From Rhodococcus sp. BP22 (lineage in GTDB: Bacteria; Actinomycetota; Actinomycetes; Mycobacteriales; Mycobacteriaceae), in assembly GCF_014281965.1 (NCBI RefSeq), contig NZ_JACFTB010000005.1, forward strand, positions 403,686-467,685: DNA of 64,000 nucleotides, read 5' to 3'. Positions 52,515 to 60,665 of the stretch are shown in pieces (within the stretch, counting starts at the first letter, position 1; each line of letters starts with the position of its first letter). Both the position numbers and the translations under genes were made by a program. The notes below the pieces were generated by a model that ran no database searches, was not told the origin of the DNA, and was given only the letters and a program-made list of their open reading frames with translations.

Positions 52515-52538
52515 CCGGGTGCGCACCAAGGGCACCGG
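52515..52538 (-). promoter_or_regulatory. Candidate attenuator hairpin in the rhodanese operon leader
   Basis: On the minus strand CCGGTGC (52538-52532) can pair with GCACCCGG (52522-52515) with one bulge, after the polycysteine mini-ORF. An overlapping pairing, GGCGG with CCGCC further upstream, would compete. Together they are plausible parts of an attenuation switch. Confidence 0.35.
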
Positions 52539-52591
52539 CGGAACGAGGGATCAGCAGCAGCGACAGCAACAACCGCCCAGTCGGCACAGGT

Positions 52592-52639
52592 CTACCGTGC
52601 GACGACTGGTGAGCAACAGCTCATGGCGGGACAACACAT
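52592..52639 (-). CDS. Polycysteine leaderless mini-ORF (candidate cysteine-responsive attenuator)
   Basis: Fifteen codons from ATG 52639 to TAG 52592 encode MCCPAMSCCSPVVAR, with two Cys-Cys pairs. TAGGGT (52645-52650 on the minus strand) lies 5 nt before the ATG, so the message is likely leaderless. Polycysteine leaderless short ORFs upstream of sulfur genes act as cysteine-responsive attenuators in mycobacteria. Here the downstream genes are DUF4395, rhodanese and DUF1416, 203 nt away. Ribosomes stalling on Cys codons when cysteine is short would favour expression. Confidence 0.75.
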   Translation of the reverse strand: MCCPAMSCCSPVVAR

Positions 52640-52644
52640 CGAAC

Positions 52645-52650
52645 ACCCTA
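52645..52650 (-). promoter_or_regulatory. Putative leaderless -10 box of the polycysteine mini-ORF
   Basis: TAGGGT on the minus strand fits TANNNT, 5 nt before the ATG. It lies just past the stop of the thioredoxin gene's strand neighbour, in the 35 bp that separate the two. Confidence 0.4.
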
Positions 52651-52674
52651 CCCCGAGAACCTCGACCACCAGAA

Positions 52675-53091
52675 CTACAGGTCGAGCAACGCTGCTTGAA
52701 GGGCTGCTGCTTTCGGGACTCCGGCAATGCGAACGCGCTGGTTCAGCTGCCCGTCGAGAACGAAGGTCGTCGGAAGCGACAGGACGCCCAGCTCCCGGGC
52801 GAGCGCGGAATGTTCGTCGATGTCGAGTTCGAGCTCGGTGGGACCGTCCAGTTCGGCGAGCACCTGCCCCACGACGCGTCGCACAGCACTGCAGGGGCCG
52901 CACCAGTCGGCGGAGAAGTGCAGAACCGTGGCGTGCCCGGAGACTGCGCCGGCGTCTGCCAGCATGGCGGTCAAGCGAGGGGAGGTCCCCTCCGTGGCCG
53001 CGTCCCGCACCTTTCCCGCGCGTGAGGTGAGGACTACGCCGACCACCGATGCGGCAACCAGTACGACCACGAGAATTGTGATTCCGATCAT
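52675..53091 (-). CDS. Membrane-anchored thioredoxin-fold protein
   Basis: A 138-residue thioredoxin-like protein (position of Rv0816c). An N-terminal hydrophobic helix (MIGITILVVVLVAASVVGVV) should tether it to the membrane. The catalytic site is FSADWCGPCSAVRRVV with a classical WCGPC, and LSLPTTFVLDGQ supplies the cis-proline. A thioredoxin fold of normal size follows. It probably performs disulfide exchange; its place beside the rhodanese operon suggests sulfur transfer. The ATG overlaps the stop of the LmeA-like gene by 4 bp, so the two form an operon. Confidence 0.9.
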   Translation of the reverse strand: MIGITILVVVLVAASVVGVVLTSRAGKVRDAATEGTSPRLTAMLADAGAVSGHATVLHFSADWCGPCSAVRRVVGQVLAELDGPTELELDIDEHSALARELGVLSLPTTFVLDGQLNQRVRIAGVPKAAALQAALLDL

Positions 53092-53867
53092 GACTTTTCG
53101 ATCTGATCCAAGTCGATCGTCACATTCTCCGCCGAGCCTTCGATCACGATCTGCGAACCCTCCGCATAGACATCGGTGGGGAGCACTCCGAACGGAAGGG
53201 TCTGGCGATCGATCGTCTTGGTGAACAGACCGAGCACAGCAGACTTCGCGAAGTCGGGGATCGTGAAGTCGGCACTGCCCTCGGGGCCGAAGTAGAAATC
53301 GGTCGCCACGATACTCACCCGATCACCATCGAGAATCAGATCTGCCTGGACACTGACTTCGGTCTCGACCGGGCCGACCGGCACAGTGCCGGTGAGCACG
53401 ACTCCGCCGTTCGTCGTCTTTCCCGACCCACCCGAACCGCCCGTGCCGTCCGACTTGTCGGCGGGTGGCGCAGAAACCTGCAGGTCGACGATGCCGAGGA
53501 AGCGTCCGAGGTCCGTCGCTTCGATGCGCACCCTCCCGTCCAGTTTGTCGACGGGAACGGTCTGCACCGACCCGTCGGCCAAATCCGACAGGGGGATCGA
53601 CACGCCACGCAGATTGGCTTCGATCGTCGTCGACCCGACGTAATCGTTGGGGACGTCCTGTGCCCGGACCTCCACATTCTGGTACTTGCCTTCGGCGGCC
53701 TGGGTCAGAAAAGGGAAACCGTGGATCGTGACCTGGGGGTCGGAGGTGAGGTCCCCGCCCTCACGAATTGCGCGAGAGACGCGGTACTCGGAGTAGGCCG
53801 CAACCCCGAAGTCGACGACGAGGGCGAGTGCCAGCAGACTCACGAGACCGATGATCAGTTTGCGCAT
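53088..53867 (-). CDS. LmeA-like (DUF2993) phospholipid-binding envelope protein
   Basis: A 259-residue exported or membrane-anchored protein. MRKLIIGLVSLLALALVVDFG is a signal or anchor helix, and VTIHGFPFLTQAAEGKYQNVEV is the conserved DUF2993 opening. A Gly/Ser/Thr-rich insertion (about 150-165) precedes the second half, which has FGPEGSADFTIPDFA and LPFGVLPTDVYAEGSQIVIEG. Mycobacterial LmeA (Rv0817c) controls mannan chain length in lipomannan and binds phospholipids. The start is set at the second ATG: CACAAT (53875-53880) lies 7 nt before it, a leaderless pattern like that of the M18 aminopeptidase; an ATG 9 bp upstream is possible. Confidence 0.85.
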   Translation of the reverse strand: MRKLIIGLVSLLALALVVDFGVAAYSEYRVSRAIREGGDLTSDPQVTIHGFPFLTQAAEGKYQNVEVRAQDVPNDYVGSTTIEANLRGVSIPLSDLADGSVQTVPVDKLDGRVRIEATDLGRFLGIVDLQVSAPPADKSDGTGGSGGSGKTTNGGVVLTGTVPVGPVETEVSVQADLILDGDRVSIVATDFYFGPEGSADFTIPDFAKSAVLGLFTKTIDRQTLPFGVLPTDVYAEGSQIVIEGSAENVTIDLDQIEKS

Positions 53868-54034
53868 GGGCACCATTGTGACCGACGGATCCTGGACTGC
53901 GTTGGACGGTGGTCCCCGTGGACAAGTTAGTCTTACCCCCTGAGAAAGCCGTCGGCTTCGCTCCCGAAGACGGCGTCCCGCCGAAAATCGACTCAGTTCG
54001 TTATCGGCACGACATCGGTAAGAATAGAGGCTGT

Positions 54035-54808
54035 GTGGAGCTCCTGCTTCTGACCTCCGATCCGAATCCGGAGGCCGTTCTACCGTCGCTTGCGCTTCTG
54101 TCGCACCACGTGCGGCCTGTTCCCAGGGAAGTTTCCTCGCTCCTGGAGGCCGGTTCCGCTGATATCGCCCTGGTCGACGCTCGTACCGACTTGGCCGCCG
54201 CGCGCGGATTGTGCCGGTTGCTGGGCAGTACCGGCTCGGCGATCCCGGTGGTGGCCGTACTCACCGAGGGCGGTCTCGTCGCGGTCAACTCCGAGTGGGG
54301 CCTGGACGACATTCTTCTCCCCGGCACCGGACCCGCCGAGCTCGATGCCCGGCTCCGTCTACTCGTCGGACGTTCCGGGGGAGTGGCAAGCCCGGAGGCG
54401 TCGGGAAAAATCACTCTCGGCGAACTCGTGATCGACGAGGGCACGTACACCGCACGGTTACGCGGACGTCCCCTCGATCTGACATACAAGGAGTTCGAAC
54501 TCCTCAAGTATCTGGCTTTGCATGCAGGGCGAGTGTTCACGCGTGCACAGCTGCTCCAAGAGGTATGGGGATACGACTTCTTCGGTGGTACCCGAACCGT
54601 GGACGTGCATGTTCGACGCCTCCGCGCGAAGCTCGGCACCGAGTACGAGTCACTGATCGGTACCGTCCGCAACGTCGGATACAAGGCAGTGCGCCCTTCT
54701 CGCACTGCCAAGGGTGGGCCGGTGGCAGCAGGGCACGAAGACGATGGCCATGACGGCGCAGAGTTGACCTCTATCAACGGCACGACCAATGGAAGTGCGG
54801 CTCAGTAG
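54035..54808 (+). CDS. glnR: Nitrogen-responsive OmpR-family regulator GlnR
   Basis: The global nitrogen regulator of actinobacteria, 257 residues. The start is the GTG at 54035 ([21 protein letters not shown]), as in mycobacterial GlnR. The atypical receiver ([28 protein letters not shown]) does not need a cognate kinase. The winged-helix C-terminal domain is near-identical to M. tuberculosis Gln[64 protein letters not shown] and [18 protein letters not shown] variable tail follows. The mshD start touches its stop. Confidence 0.95.
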   Translation: MELLLLTSDPNPEAVLPSLALLSHHVRPVPREVSSLLEAGSADIALVDARTDLAAARGLCRLLGSTGSAIPVVAVLTEGGLVAVNSEWGLDDILLPGTGPAELDARLRLLVGRSGGVASPEASGKITLGELVIDEGTYTARLRGRPLDLTYKEFELLKYLALHAGRVFTRAQLLQEVWGYDFFGGTRTVDVHVRRLRAKLGTEYESLIGTVRNVGYKAVRPSRTAKGGPVAAGHEDDGHDGAELTSINGTTNGSAAQ

Positions 54809-55726
54809 ATGACCCTCTCGTTCGAAATCTCCCGACTCGACTCCGCAGCGATGACCTCGGAGGTGTCCGAGGCCGTCAAGGCGGTGGTGTCACGTGCCGC
54901 CGTCACCGACGGCACTGCGCCCCTGTCGGAACAGGCCGTCAAAGCAATCTCGGCGGACAATTCGGTGCAGCATCTGGTTGTTTCCGAGGGCACTCGTATC
55001 GTCGGCTACGCGGGCATCACGGCTGGTTCGGCCGAGGCTCCGCCGATGGCTGAAGTCGTCGTGGATCCGGAGTTCCGCGGCCGAGGCGCGGGACGAAGCC
55101 TCGTCGACCGTGCACTGTCCGAGGGTGGAGACGGAGCCCGAGTCTGGGCCCACGGAAACCTCGAACCGGCGCAGGCGGTCGCCGCCCGACTCGGCCTGAC
55201 GGTAGCTCGTGAACTGCTGCAAATGCGTCGCTCGCTCGCAACGCCGGAACTACCCGAAGTTGTTGTTCCGGAGAGTATTACGTTGCGTACCTATGAAGGA
55301 CCGCGCGACGATGCGGAACTTCTGCGCGTCAACGGTGCAGCGTTTGCCTGGCATCCCGAACAAGGTGGCTGGACCGCGAAGGACATTGCCGAACGCCGCG
55401 ACGAAGAATGGTTCGACCCGGCCGGGGTGTTCCTCGCTTTCGAAGAAGGCACCGACCATCTGCTCGGCTTTCACTGGACGAAAGTGCACGCCGCCGAGGC
55501 AGGCGAAGACGAGATCGGCGAGGTCTATGTCGTCGGTATCGACCCGGCGTCGCAGGGGCGTGGTCTCGGTCGGGTTCTGACCCTCGCAGGCCTGCACTAC
55601 CTGCGCGACCGGAAGCTTGCCGAAGTGTTGCTCTATGTCGAGGCGGACAACACCGCTGCTGTGCACACCTACGAACGTCTCGGATTTTCGCGTTTTCACG
55701 TCGACGCGGCGTATACACGCCCATAA
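54809..55726 (+). CDS. mshD: Mycothiol synthase
   Basis: Last enzyme of mycothiol synthesis; it acetylates the cysteine of Cys-GlcN-Ins using acetyl-CoA. 305 residues with two tandem GNAT domains. The first has VVVDPEFRGRGAGRSLVDRAL (degenerate acetyl-CoA site) and the second VVGIDPASQGRGLGRVLTLAGLHYLRDR (active site), followed by LYVEADNTAAVHTYERLGF. FAWHPEQGGWTAKDIAERRDEEWFDPAG is the characteristic linker substrate region. It starts on the base after the glnR stop, so both are probably co-transcribed. The product is the actinobacterial counterpart of glutathione. Confidence 0.95.
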   Translation: MTLSFEISRLDSAAMTSEVSEAVKAVVSRAAVTDGTAPLSEQAVKAISADNSVQHLVVSEGTRIVGYAGITAGSAEAPPMAEVVVDPEFRGRGAGRSLVDRALSEGGDGARVWAHGNLEPAQAVAARLGLTVARELLQMRRSLATPELPEVVVPESITLRTYEGPRDDAELLRVNGAAFAWHPEQGGWTAKDIAERRDEEWFDPAGVFLAFEEGTDHLLGFHWTKVHAAEAGEDEIGEVYVVGIDPASQGRGLGRVLTLAGLHYLRDRKLAEVLLYVEADNTAAVHTYERLGFSRFHVDAAYTRP

Positions 55727-55745
55727 ACGGACAATTGCCCGCTCT

Positions 55746-55767
55746 GTTCATTCTCCGTTCACTGATT
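55746..55767 (+). promoter_or_regulatory. PHO box upstream of pstS
   Basis: Two direct 11-bp units, GTTCATTCTCC and GTTCACTGATT, match the actinobacterial PhoP repeat (GTTCA-N6-GTTCA). They lie 100 bp before the pstS start, where PhoR-PhoP would activate the pst operon on phosphate limitation. Confidence 0.75.
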
Positions 55768-55867
55768 CAGGGGTAGCTGTCAACCGGCTCCCTTTACGTT
55801 TTGCTGTGGGTAGCGCAGACGCTGCCCTTTTAAGCGACAACGGTAACAAGAATCCTCGGAGGAAACG

Positions 55868-56965
55868 GTGAACCTCAAGCGCAATGCTGCTTTGATCAGC
55901 GCAGTGGCGATCAGTGCCATGCTGCTGACAGCGTGCGGCAGCGACTCGAACGTGGAATCGGCATCCGGGACGGATACGGCAGCCTCATGTGAGGGCAAAT
56001 CCCCGCTGACAGGCGAAGGAAGCTCTGCTCAACAGAACGCGATGTCCAACTTCACTTCGGTTTACGCGGGTGTGTGCTCCGGTAAGGCTGTCGAGTACAC
56101 GACGAGTGGTTCGGGCAACGGCCGCACCCAGTTCGTCGCCGGCCTCGTCGACTTCGCCGGCTCGGACTCGGCCATCAAGGCAGAGCAGGCCGCCGCGGCT
56201 GCCGAGCGTTGCCAGGCTAACCCCGCCTGGAACCTTCCGCTCGTATTCGGCCCCGTCGCAATCGCGTACAACCTCGACGGTGTCGACAACCTCGTCGTTA
56301 CTCCCGACCTTGCGGCACGCATGTTCACCGGCCAGATCACAACCTGGAACGACCCGGCAGTAGCCGCGGTCAACGAGGGCGTCTCGCTGCCGGCAACCCC
56401 GATCACTCCGATCTACCGCTCCGACTCCTCGGGCACCAGCGACAACTTCCAGCGCTTCCTCGCAGCGTCCGCGCCCGAGGCCTGGAAACTCGACCACAGC
56501 TCCGATTGGGCCGGCGGGGTCGGCGAAGGCGCGAACGGCTCCTCTGGAGTCGCACAGGCAGTCGCTGCGACTCCCGGCTCGATCACCTACGTCGAGAAGG
56601 GGTTCGCAGACCAAGAGAGTCTCGGCACCGCCGACGTCGACTTCGGCAACGGGCCGGTCGAGCTGAGCAGTGAGACCGCGGGCGCAGCCATCGATACTGC
56701 TGCGTTCTCCGGCGAGGGCAACGACCTCGTAATCGATATCGACGCCCTCTACGCCAGCAAAGCCGCAAATTCCTACCCGTTGGTTCTCGCCACCTACGAA
56801 ATTGTCTGCTCGAAGGGTTACGACGCCGACACCAGCGCAGCCGTGAAGTCCTTCCTGCTCAGTGCTGCAAACGAAGGCCAGCAGGGTCTCGAGGAAGCCG
56901 GTTACGTTCCGCTGCCGGAGTCCTTCAAAGAGCGTTTGGTCACTGCGATCGACGCGATCGCCTGA
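55868..56965 (+). CDS. pstS: Phosphate ABC transporter substrate-binding lipoprotein
   Basis: High-affinity phosphate receptor of 365 residues. MNLKRNAALISAVAISAMLLTAC ends in the lipobox LLTAC, so the mature lipoprotein starts at about Cys23. Phosphate-contacting segments: GEGSSAQQNAMSNF, YTTSGSGNGRTQFVAGLVDFAGSD, and YRSDSSGTSDNFQRFL, standard for PstS. The GTG at 55868 follows GGAGGAAAC. A PHO box lies 100 bp upstream. It starts the pstSCAB operon; the permease gene follows after about 96 bp. Confidence 0.95.
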   Translation: MNLKRNAALISAVAISAMLLTACGSDSNVESASGTDTAASCEGKSPLTGEGSSAQQNAMSNFTSVYAGVCSGKAVEYTTSGSGNGRTQFVAGLVDFAGSDSAIKAEQAAAAAERCQANPAWNLPLVFGPVAIAYNLDGVDNLVVTPDLAARMFTGQITTWNDPAVAAVNEGVSLPATPITPIYRSDSSGTSDNFQRFLAASAPEAWKLDHSSDWAGGVGEGANGSSGVAQAVAATPGSITYVEKGFADQESLGTADVDFGNGPVELSSETAGAAIDTAAFSGEGNDLVIDIDALYASKAANSYPLVLATYEIVCSKGYDADTSAAVKSFLLSAANEGQQGLEEAGYVPLPESFKERLVTAIDAIA

Positions 56966-57061
56966 TTCAATGAGACGAGAGCCTGTGTCGATGCCGTGGA
57001 TGAATCTTCTCGGCATCGGGCAGGCCCCGTCCTCGACCACCACACGAGAGACGTGAGCGGT

Positions 57062-58105
57062 ATGAGAGACACCCACTCGATCACCGGCGTTACGTCCGCG
57101 GATGACACCACCGCGACCGGGGCGCCCCGGAACACGGAAGAGTCCATTCAATTGCCGGACAAGAAGGCCAAGGGCGGTACCGTCATCCGCCCTGGTGACC
57201 GCATCTTCGCCACCTTTGCCAAGGGCTCGGGTGTCTTCATCATCGTGCTCATCGCCACCATCGGACTGTTCCTGCTGTGGCGGGCGATCCCGGCGCTGCA
57301 GAACAACACGGTCAACTTCCTGACGTACAACGGTAGTTGGAGTACCTCGGACACCTCGGCCATGGTCTTCGGTATCCGGGACCTGTTCCTGGTGACCGCG
57401 ACCGTATCGATCTTCGCGTTGATCCTGGCGATGCCGGTCGCGCTCGGAATCGCGGTCTATCTCACCAACTACGCGCCGAAGAAGGTGGCGGGCCCGTTGG
57501 GTTACGTCATCGATCTGCTTGCTGCAGTGCCGTCGATCGTCTTCGGACTCTGGGGCCTGTACGTCCTGGCGCCGGCCATCAGCCCCTTCGCGGAATGGCT
57601 CAACACCAATCTCGCCTGGATTCCACTGTTCGCCACCGGGTCGGTATCGATCGCCGGCGGAGGCACCATCTTCACCGCCGGCATCGTCCTCGCCGTCATG
57701 ATCCTGCCGATCATCGCGGCAGTGACGCGCGAAGTCTTCGTTCAGACGCCGAAAGGGCAGATCGAAGCGGCCCTCGCGCTCGGCGCAACACGGTGGGAAG
57801 TCGTCCGGACAACCGTCATTCCCTTCGGAAAATCTGGATTCGTCAGCGGTTCGATGCTCGGGCTCGGACGTGCACTCGGCGAAACCATCGCGCTGTACAT
57901 CATCATTCGCAGCACGCAAGCCACCTTCGGATGGACACTCTTCGACGGCGGAAATACCTTCGCGACAAAGATTGCGCTCGCGGCAGGTGAGTTCAACAAC
58001 CAGCTCCAGGCGGGTGCCTATATCGCGGCGGGCCTCGTTCTCTTCGTGCTCACCTTCGTCGTCAACGCAGGCGCTCGCGCCGCCATCGCCGGAAAGAGGG
58101 CCTAG
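57062..58105 (+). CDS. pstC: Phosphate ABC transporter permease PstC
   Basis: First membrane subunit of the phosphate importer, 347 residues. A polar N-terminal tail of about 50 residues precedes six helices. Characteristic parts are [41 protein letters not shown] and the cytoplasmic EAA loop [25 protein letters not shown]. The start is placed at the ATG at 57062 (MRDTHSITG); GTG 57053 is an alternative and the open frame begins further upstream. It is 3 bp from pstA. Confidence 0.93.
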   Translation: MRDTHSITGVTSADDTTATGAPRNTEESIQLPDKKAKGGTVIRPGDRIFATFAKGSGVFIIVLIATIGLFLLWRAIPALQNNTVNFLTYNGSWSTSDTSAMVFGIRDLFLVTATVSIFALILAMPVALGIAVYLTNYAPKKVAGPLGYVIDLLAAVPSIVFGLWGLYVLAPAISPFAEWLNTNLAWIPLFATGSVSIAGGGTIFTAGIVLAVMILPIIAAVTREVFVQTPKGQIEAALALGATRWEVVRTTVIPFGKSGFVSGSMLGLGRALGETIALYIIIRSTQATFGWTLFDGGNTFATKIALAAGEFNNQLQAGAYIAAGLVLFVLTFVVNAGARAAIAGKRA

Positions 58106-58108
58106 GCC

Positions 58109-59017
58109 ATGACCGCAACGCTGGACCGTCCGGTCAAGGACAAGACCTTCAAGGGGGTCAGTCCTCGACGCAAGTTCGCCAACGGATTCGCGACGGTACT
58201 GGTCAGTCTGTCCGTACTGGTCGCGCTGGTTCCGCTCATCTGGGTTCTGTACACGGTGATCTCGCGTGGCATCAGTGCAGTGGTCGCACCCGAATGGTGG
58301 ACGAACTCGCAAGCAGGCCTCACACAATTCACAGCTGGCGGCGGCGCCTACCACGCCATTGTCGGCACGCTCATGCAGGGATTGTTCTGCGCATTGATTT
58401 CGATTCCGATCGGAATATTCGTCGCCATCTATCTCGTCGAATACGGTGTCGGAACACGCCTCGCCAAGGTCACTACTTTCATGGTCGACATTCTGACCGG
58501 TGTCCCGTCCATCGTCGCCGCGCTGTTCATCTACACACTGTGGATCGCCACATTCGGATTCGACCGGTCCGGAATCGCCGTCGCGCTTGCCTTGGTCCTG
58601 TTGATGATCCCGGTCATCGTGCGGTCGTCGGAGGAGATGCTGCGCATCGTTCCGCAGGATCTGCGCGAGGCGTCGTACGCACTCGGTGTGCCGAAATGGA
58701 AAACCATCGCGAAGATCGTCGTGCCAACGGCTCTGTCCGGCATCGTCACCGGCATCATGCTCGCGCTCGCCCGTGTCATGGGTGAGACCGCGCCGGTACT
58801 GATCCTGGTCGGCTCCGCGACCGCCATCAACTTCAATTTGTTCGAGGGGCCGCAGACGTCCCTGCCGCTCATGATGGTCGACCTGCAGAAAGCCGGAACC
58901 GGCGCACTCACCAGCGAGCGCATGTGGGGAGCAGCACTGACGCTGATCCTGATCATTGCTTTGCTCAACATCGGCGCGAAGTTGGTCTCCAAGTTCTTCG
59001 CACCCAAGAACTTCTGA
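58109..59017 (+). CDS. pstA: Phosphate ABC transporter permease PstA
   Basis: Second permease, 302 residues with six helices. Diagnostic sequence: [57 protein letters not shown] (EAA loop), and [21 protein letters not shown]. It forms the channel with PstC in the plasma membrane. The start is 3 bp after pstC, consistent with a single mRNA, and pstB follows after 50 bp with its own ribosome site. Confidence 0.95.
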   Translation: MTATLDRPVKDKTFKGVSPRRKFANGFATVLVSLSVLVALVPLIWVLYTVISRGISAVVAPEWWTNSQAGLTQFTAGGGAYHAIVGTLMQGLFCALISIPIGIFVAIYLVEYGVGTRLAKVTTFMVDILTGVPSIVAALFIYTLWIATFGFDRSGIAVALALVLLMIPVIVRSSEEMLRIVPQDLREASYALGVPKWKTIAKIVVPTALSGIVTGIMLALARVMGETAPVLILVGSATAINFNLFEGPQTSLPLMMVDLQKAGTGALTSERMWGAALTLILIIALLNIGAKLVSKFFAPKNF

Positions 59018-59067
59018 TCACTGCGCCACCCACGAATCTCCCCGCTCGAGAAACACAGGAGCCGATC

Positions 59068-59844
59068 ATGGCAAAACGTCTCGACCTGAAAGACGTCAAC
59101 ATCTTCTACGGCAAGTTCCAAGCCGTCGCAGGTGTCACCCTCGCGGTTCCCCCGCGTGGAGTGACAGCCTTCATCGGACCCTCCGGCTGCGGCAAGTCCA
59201 CAGTGCTGCGTTCGCTCAACCGCATGCACGAGGTCACCCCGGGCGCGCGCGTAGAAGGATCCGTGCTGCTGGACGGCGAGGACATCTACGGCTCCGGCGT
59301 CGACCCGGTCGGTGTCCGCCGCACCATCGGCATGGTCTTCCAGCGCCCCAACCCGTTCCCGACGATGTCGATCCGGGACAACGTCGTCGCAGGCCTGAAG
59401 CTGCAGGGTGGACGGAGTAAGAAGGAACTCGACGAGATCGCCGAGCGCTCCCTCAAAGGCGCGAACCTCTGGAACGAGGTCAAAGACCGCCTCGACAAGC
59501 CCGGTGGTGGTCTCTCCGGTGGCCAGCAACAGCGGCTGTGCATTGCTCGTGCCATTGCAGTGCAGCCCGACGTCCTCCTCATGGACGAGCCGTGCTCGGC
59601 ACTGGACCCGATCTCGACGCTCGCCATCGAAGACCTCATCGGTGAGCTCAAGAAGGACTTCACGATCGTCATCGTCACGCACAACATGCAGCAGGCTGCA
59701 CGCGTGAGCGATCAAACCGGTTTCTTCAACCTCGAGGCCACTGGTAAGCCAGGCAAGCTCATCGAGATCGACGACACCGAGAAGATCTTCTCCAATCCGA
59801 CCCAGAAAGCCACCGAGGACTACATCTCCGGTCGCTTCGGCTAG
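59068..59844 (+). CDS. pstB: Phosphate ABC transporter ATPase PstB
   Basis: ATP-hydrolysing subunit, 258 residues. Walker [20 protein letters not shown], the Q-loop [15 protein letters not shown] typical of PstB, signature [19 protein letters not shown], Walker [18 protein letters not shown] and the switch [18 protein letters not shown]. The ATG at 59068 follows CACAGGAG. It corresponds to Rv0820 (phoT). A strong hairpin follows, separating it from the convergent phoU gene. Confidence 0.96.
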   Translation: MAKRLDLKDVNIFYGKFQAVAGVTLAVPPRGVTAFIGPSGCGKSTVLRSLNRMHEVTPGARVEGSVLLDGEDIYGSGVDPVGVRRTIGMVFQRPNPFPTMSIRDNVVAGLKLQGGRSKKELDEIAERSLKGANLWNEVKDRLDKPGGGLSGGQQQRLCIARAIAVQPDVLLMDEPCSALDPISTLAIEDLIGELKKDFTIVIVTHNMQQAARVSDQTGFFNLEATGKPGKLIEIDDTEKIFSNPTQKATEDYISGRFG

Positions 59845-59855
59845 GGAAGTACATG

Positions 59856-59895
59856 AAAAGAATCCCCGAACGCTCAGCGTTCGGGGATTCTTCTT
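59856..59895. terminator. Terminator between pstB and phoU
   Basis: AAGAATCCCCGAACGC (59858-59873) and GCGTTCGGGGATTCTT (59877-59892) form a perfect 16-bp stem with a TCA loop and a short T-rich end. The genes converge on it. Confidence 0.92.
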
Positions 59896-59920
59896 GTGCG
59901 CGTTCGGTACGAGCGAAGGG

Positions 59921-60595
59921 TCAGCTGCTGGGCAGGTGTGTGTTGCTCAGCTCGGTCGGCATCTCACCGGTGGCGAGGAAGATGACTCGGCGTCCGACCT
60001 CGACTGCGTGGTCGGCGAAGCGCTCGTAGAACCGTCCGAGAAGGGTGACGTCGACGGCCGCGGCGACGCCGTGACTCCATTCACGATCCATCAGCACCGT
60101 GAACAGGTGACGATGGAGGTCGTCCATCGCCTCGTCTTCCTCGTGGAGCTTGGCGGCGCGCTCGGGATCGCGGGTCTCGAGAACCTCGCGCGCAGATGCT
60201 CCGAGTTGGACGGCGATTCGGCCCATTTCGGCGAAGTAGCCGTTGACCTCTTCGGGGAGGGCGTGTTTGGGGTGGCGACGCCGAGTGATCTTGGCGACGT
60301 GCAGGGCGAGTGCCCCCATCCGCTCGATGTCGGCGACGATCTGGATTCCCGATACGACCGAGCGGAGATCCCCTGCAACCGGAGCTTGGAGTGCGAGGAG
60401 GGTAAATGCCCTCTCCTCGGCAATGGTGCTCAGTTCGGAGATCTTGTCGTGATCGGAGATGACCTGCTCGGCGAGGAGCAAGTCTGCTTGAAGTAGTGAC
60501 TGAGTTGCCTTCTCCATCGCAGAGCCGGCCAGTGTGGCCATTTGTCCGAGGGCATCGGCAAGGTCGTTCATCTGTTCTTTGTAGGCGACGCGCAT
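59921..60595 (-). CDS. phoU: PhoU-family phosphate signalling protein
   Basis: A cytoplasmic helical protein of 224 residues that represses phosphate-uptake signalling by contacting PstB and the PhoR kinase. It has the two PhoU three-helix bundles. The first begins [30 protein letters not shown] and the second includes [28 protein letters not shown], with the metal-binding E/D-x-x-x-D pattern in IVADIERMG and in [19 protein letters not shown]. It is convergent with pstSCAB rather than in that operon, as PhoY2 is in M. tuberculosis (Rv0821c). Confidence 0.94.
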   Translation of the reverse strand: MRVAYKEQMNDLADALGQMATLAGSAMEKATQSLLQADLLLAEQVISDHDKISELSTIAEERAFTLLALQAPVAGDLRSVVSGIQIVADIERMGALALHVAKITRRRHPKHALPEEVNGYFAEMGRIAVQLGASAREVLETRDPERAAKLHEEDEAMDDLHRHLFTVLMDREWSHGVAAAVDVTLLGRFYERFADHAVEVGRRVIFLATGEMPTELSNTHLPSS

Positions 60596-60665
60596 GCCAG
60601 TGAGTTTAGTAGGTCACACCCATATGGTCACCGTCGAGAGGGTGAACGGAGCGTGAATGGCTTAC

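Noticed and set aside
55985..58354. 789-codon open frame antisense to pstS, pstC and pstA
   Set aside because: It is a shadow frame over three clear phosphate transporter genes, with no motif.
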